Below, piece after piece: positions 5,990 to 6,062 of a DNA stretch of 6,062 nucleotides. Made by a program: the position numbers and the translations under genes. Under the pieces are notes generated by a model. That model saw only the letters and a program-made list of their open reading frames with translations. It searched no databases and had not been told where the DNA came from. This stretch comes from Chloroflexota bacterium (GTDB lineage: Bacteria > Chloroflexota > Dehalococcoidia > Dehalococcoidales > UBA3254): NCBI GenBank assembly GCA_017860765.1, contig JAGDMY010000094.1, positions 1 through 6,062 of the forward strand, written 5' to 3'. Each line of letters opens with the position of its first letter. Position 1 is the first letter of the stretch.

Positions 5990-6019
5990 TTTACACCCTT
6001 CGCTGTGAACCGCTATAAT
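5990..6019 (+). promoter_or_regulatory. Rightward sigma-A-type promoter for a divergent gene beyond the window
   Basis: TTTACA (5990-5995, five of six matches) and a perfect TATAAT (6014-6019) are separated by 18 bases. The -10 box lies within a perfect 11-base palindrome GCTATAATAGC (6012-6022). Transcription would start near 6026. A GAGGAG at 6049-6054 could be the ribosome binding site of a gene starting just after the window end. No coding sequence of that gene is visible here. Confidence 0.55.
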
Positions 6020-6062
6020 AGCATTGCCCAATATGTCCACGGTCATGCGAGGAGCAGTCCTA

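Overview
The window looks like chromosomal DNA from an anaerobic, moderately GC-rich member of the Clostridia (Peptococcaceae or Syntrophomonadaceae type). This is inferred from three things: strong Shine-Dalgarno sequences, frequent TTG/GTG starts, and an acyl-CoA dehydrogenase-EtfB-EtfA cluster in which EtfA carries an N-terminal double [4Fe-4S] ferredoxin domain. The sequence alone does not support a genus assignment. There are no tRNA or rRNA genes, CRISPR arrays, insertion sequences or phage genes.

Left part (1-1517). A PatB/MalY-type PLP-dependent C-S lyase/aminotransferase gene reads rightwards. Converging on it, and overlapping its last 38 bases on the opposite strand, is a 57-codon gene for a predicted helix-turn-helix mini-protein with four cysteines. 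Its start is fixed by a near-perfect ribosome binding site.

Middle part (1506-2751). queH, for epoxyqueuosine reductase (the last step of queuosine synthesis in tRNA), reads rightwards. A consensus TATAAT lies so close to its GTG that the mRNA may be leaderless. It is followed by an unrecognised 200-residue soluble protein with its own strong ribosome binding site.

Right part (2752-6062). A leftward operon encodes, in transcription order, an acyl-CoA dehydrogenase, EtfB and ferredoxin-fused EtfA. The dehydrogenase and EtfB genes overlap by one base (TGATG). Domain content and order match the characterised caffeyl-CoA reductase-Etf complex CarCDE of Acetobacterium woodii, a flavin-based electron-bifurcating enzyme. 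The likely job is therefore either to reduce an enoyl-CoA with NADH while also reducing ferredoxin, or the reverse (confurcating) oxidation of an acyl-CoA. The CoA substrate is not known. Upstream of the operon, the last 150 bases hold a leftward promoter candidate and a well-formed rightward promoter that should serve a divergent gene starting just beyond the window.

Five of the seven genes appear to start with GTG or TTG. The most interesting items are the ferredoxin-fused Etf complex, the four-cysteine mini-protein and the unknown 200-residue protein.
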